Assembly (NCBI GenBank): GCA_005784505.1
Contig: VCAZ01000030.1
Location: 1,754,501-1,818,500 of the forward strand
DNA: 64,000 nucleotides
Origin: Bagarius yarrelli
Taxonomy: Eukaryota > Chordata > Actinopteri > Siluriformes > Sisoridae
Direction: 5' to 3'
Shown: positions 61,753 to 64,000 of the stretch, one piece after another
Numbering within the stretch: position 1 is the first letter of the stretch
How the letters are laid out: the number at the start of each line of letters is the position of its first letter
Position numbers and translations under genes: made by a program
Notes under the pieces: model-generated
What the model saw: only the letters and a program-made list of their open reading frames with translations
Told to the model about the DNA's origin: nothing
Database searches by the model: none

Positions 61753-61947
61753 TTGTTAAAATGTCATCTTGTCAGACCCTCTGCCATACAATGCCCACAA
61801 TGCAAATCAGTCCCCTTTGGTGAAAGTTGCAGACAGTGTGGGTATGTTGTCTGTGGAGCACCTGTGAGGGAGCCAAGTGCACAATTCTGTTCCAGATGCA
61901 ACAGATTTTTACGGCCCGGTGTGCAGTATCTTTTCAAAGCAGTCTGA
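61753..61947 (+). CDS. Cysteine-rich ORF, possible zinc-ribbon exon
   Basis: From a possible acceptor (catcttgtcag, ending near 61776) the frame reads CPQCKSVPFGESCRQCG, then VCGAPVREPSAQFCSRC and a stop. Seven cysteines in two CxxC-x9-CxxC-like blocks look like a double zinc ribbon, the second lacking one cysteine pair member. There is no frame damage over about 58 codons. I do not recognise the gene. It lies inside dhx15 intron 6 on the same strand and has no visible partner exon. It could be an exon of an unknown nested gene, an old gene copy, or transposon-derived. Confidence 0.3.
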   Translation: MLKCHLVRPSAIQCPQCKSVPFGESCRQCGYVVCGAPVREPSAQFCSRCNRFLRPGVQYLFKAV

Positions 61948-63237
61948 ATTTGTGCAGATCAGCAGCAGTTGAATTATATGCAGGGGGCTTATGGTAATAA
62001 CATTGGTTAAAGTGCGGTCTGGGAATTAAAAAAAAAAAAAAAAAAGGGACGCAAGTGCCAATCATGCATGTAATTAATTTGTTTATTATTTTTTTTGTTT
62101 TTTTTGTTAATGTGGATCATTTGTCAAATCCACATTCCACATTTTCTCTATTGTACCCATGCTGTTCAACCCAATGCTAGGCACACATTTCAAGATTTAG
62201 ATTGGGTTTAATCTGTCAGTATGGCACTTTCCCTAGTGATGTCAGTGAAGGATGGCTTGAATTAGATTGGGTCTCTGCCTCTCTTACTGACTAATAACCC
62301 AGAAGTAACATCACAGGCTGACACCCTAATGATATTACTGATGAAGCCACTTCTTGGTTCAATTCTGAAATGTACAGATCAGAACTGCCAACAGCTTGGC
62401 TTCCTAAATGTAGTGCCTTTGATTGAAAGTATGTGCACACCTGGCCGTCACAACCATAAATGTTTCTTCTAGAAATGTTGTCACAATGTTAGCACACTGA
62501 TGTAGAGAATGCTGATAATACTGTTGCAGATCGTTAGACGGATGCCATTTACAAGCCTAATGTTTCTCCAGCCCAGAACTGATGCTGAAATGTATAATCA
62601 TCCATAGGATCCTTACAGAGATTTTGGTTTTTCGTTTAGTCTGATTTATTTTTGGTCTATAATCCGTTTTTTTTTTTATAACCTTTTGGAATCCTAACTG
62701 TGGAGTGGGGGGAGTGGGGGGCTGATACCACAAAAGTTTTTTCTTTTTACCACAAAAGTAATTTCTTTAAATTTTTTTTTTTTGAAGATTGATGGTGGGT
62801 TAGATAGGGCAGGGGAGCTGATCTGAAGAAATTTTGGAACATTTAGATTGAAGCCACTCAAGTAAGATATCACACATCTTGGCCTTATGCACTCAGCCTC
62901 CGTCGCATTTGTTCCAGACCTTTCGTATGTGGATCATTGAATCCATGAAGATGCAATTTCTTTACACCCTATGGGTCAAGGATTGTGTATCAGGGTGTGT
63001 AATAATTCAGTTACTTTTGATATGCAATTTATGCCGGCGCAGCCACCTTTTTATATAATTTCCATGTGTACCTTTCCAGTATATTTTAAAGTAGATGGAG
63101 CTTTTCTGTCAAACTATAGAACTGCTGAAATGGACGGTTCTCTTGGCTGTAATCATTCGTCTTTTATTACGCTCAACAAATTATCTTTACCAAAATGCAT
63201 TTAAACAGATTGGTAATTACAATTAATATTATAGCAG

Positions 63238-63690
63238 GGTTCGGATGTCGGCGTTCATACGTACTCAAATGAACCGCACTAACCAAACTTTCGAACAAAC
63301 GCTGGCGTAGTTTGATTAACGTATGAACGTGTCATGGACCAAATAATATAGCTAATTAGACCAAAAACAGGACGTGATGTCACCAAGGTGCACCACAAAT
63401 AATTCTGATCGTAATTCGTTAACTTAAACCTGGTTCGTCTCATCAAAGAAATTATGTTGCCTATTAATAAAAAAAAACATTGCTCTTCTGCGAGTTCTTA
63501 CTTTTTAAAAGTAAAACCATGTGTACCTGCGCGCAGAGTGGGCTTAATCTAGTACACCTCATCTTTTCGGAGGGAAGGTTCAGTCGAAAATGTATTAACT
63601 CTATGCAGACAAGGACCAAATGTATAAAGGTCCCTTTTGGTTCAGACTAAACAAGCTGAACTACTAGTGTAAACACACCCTAATTTAAGA
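63238..63690. mobile_element. Probable non-autonomous DNA transposon
   Basis: gttcggatgtcggcgttcat, actcaaatgaaccgcact and ttcgaacaaac at the left, ttggttcagactaaacaagc and gtgtaaacacaccct at the right. These resemble a teleost MITE rich in ggttc/gaacc motifs. Ends are approximate and no target duplication was established. Confidence 0.4.
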
Positions 63691-64000
63691 CAAACGATTG
63701 CATCTACCAGCAGAACTGGCTTCCCTTCCCCTCCTGTACACACACCTTTCGTACGCATGCCTTTCTTGCACACATCATTTGTATAAATGCTGATGTGGTG
63801 AATCGTAGGATAATGAAAGTTATCTGATTTCTTTGTTCTGATTCGGCTGTCATACCTCAGAGACAGACCTGCTTCATTAACATAAAACCGTTTAAAAGTG
63901 GGGAGATCGTCACCTTTTCTGGTCTCTTCTCTGTGCTTTTCAGTCAATGTTTGCTCTTTATTAAATACGAGTAGAAAAGATAAACGTTGCCGCTGTCTTT

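Larger units (their letters stand above)
59485..64000. other. dhx15: Start of dhx15 intron 6
   Basis: No dhx15 exon 7 (expected VVVSTNIAETSLTIDG) is found before the window ends. Contents are a Tc1-like element (59823-60958), a cysteine-rich ORF (61753-61947), an A run (about 62029-62045) and a probable MITE (63238-63690). The stretch 61180-61740 is unique-looking. Confidence 0.6.

Noticed and set aside
61180..64000. Search for dhx15 exon 7
   Set aside because: No sequence coding for the conserved STNIAETSLTIDG segment was found on the plus strand, so the exon must lie beyond the window.
1..64000. Search for CRISPR arrays, operons or phage genes
   Set aside because: The window is a vertebrate nuclear region with spliced genes; no regularly spaced repeats or prokaryotic gene clusters are present.

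Overview
This window is vertebrate, almost certainly teleost fish, nuclear DNA. Its genes are split by GT-AG introns, its intergenic DNA is AT-rich, it has long CT/GA/GT/TA microsatellites, and it carries fish-type repeats: Tc1-like transposons, a hAT-type MITE, tRNA-derived SINEs, an L2-like LINE tail and a DIRS-type retrotransposon. The repeat set would suit an ostariophysan such as a catfish or characin, but the species cannot be named from the sequence.

Four protein genes are present in the order lgi2 (+), ccdc149 (+), sod3 (-), dhx15 (+, 3' half beyond the window). The order and relative orientations match the human 4p15.2 block LGI2-CCDC149-SOD3-DHX15 as I know it. Exons of all four were placed by hand; every junction used keeps the frame and has an acceptable splice site. 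lgi2 spans 1671-6769 (8 exons, 541 codons), ccdc149 22754-38248 (12 exons, 575 codons), sod3 42471-43133 (one coding exon, 220 codons from the first ATG), and dhx15 48081-59484 (first 6 exons, 391 codons, motifs I to IV).

Region by region: 1-1670 holds two long pyrimidine/purine tracts and the lgi2 promoter area. 1671-8000 is lgi2 and its probable 3' UTR. 9280-14520 is transposon-rich and includes a broken minus-strand DIRS-type element interrupted by a SINE-like insertion. 15431-19565 is a decayed ankyrin/protein kinase/KEN-nuclease gene of the RNase L/IRE1-like type. It has frameshifts, an in-frame stop and a kinase domain that has lost its HRD loop. 20046 has a full CTCF consensus. 22500-38250 is ccdc149 with repeats in its introns. 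38250-48080 holds sod3, a LINE tail and transposase scraps. 48081-64000 is the dhx15 5' half with large introns containing Tc1-like remnants and a small intact cysteine-rich ORF.

The genes do not form a functional pathway. LGI2 is a secreted neuronal protein, SOD3 an extracellular superoxide dismutase, CCDC149 a coiled-coil protein of unknown role, and DHX15 a spliceosome-disassembly and ribosome-biogenesis helicase. The most unusual items are the decayed RNase L/IRE1-like gene inside a conserved synteny block, the SOD3 lacking one of the human disulfide cysteines and the basic tail, and a Tc1-like copy whose outer ends lie in direct rather than inverted orientation.
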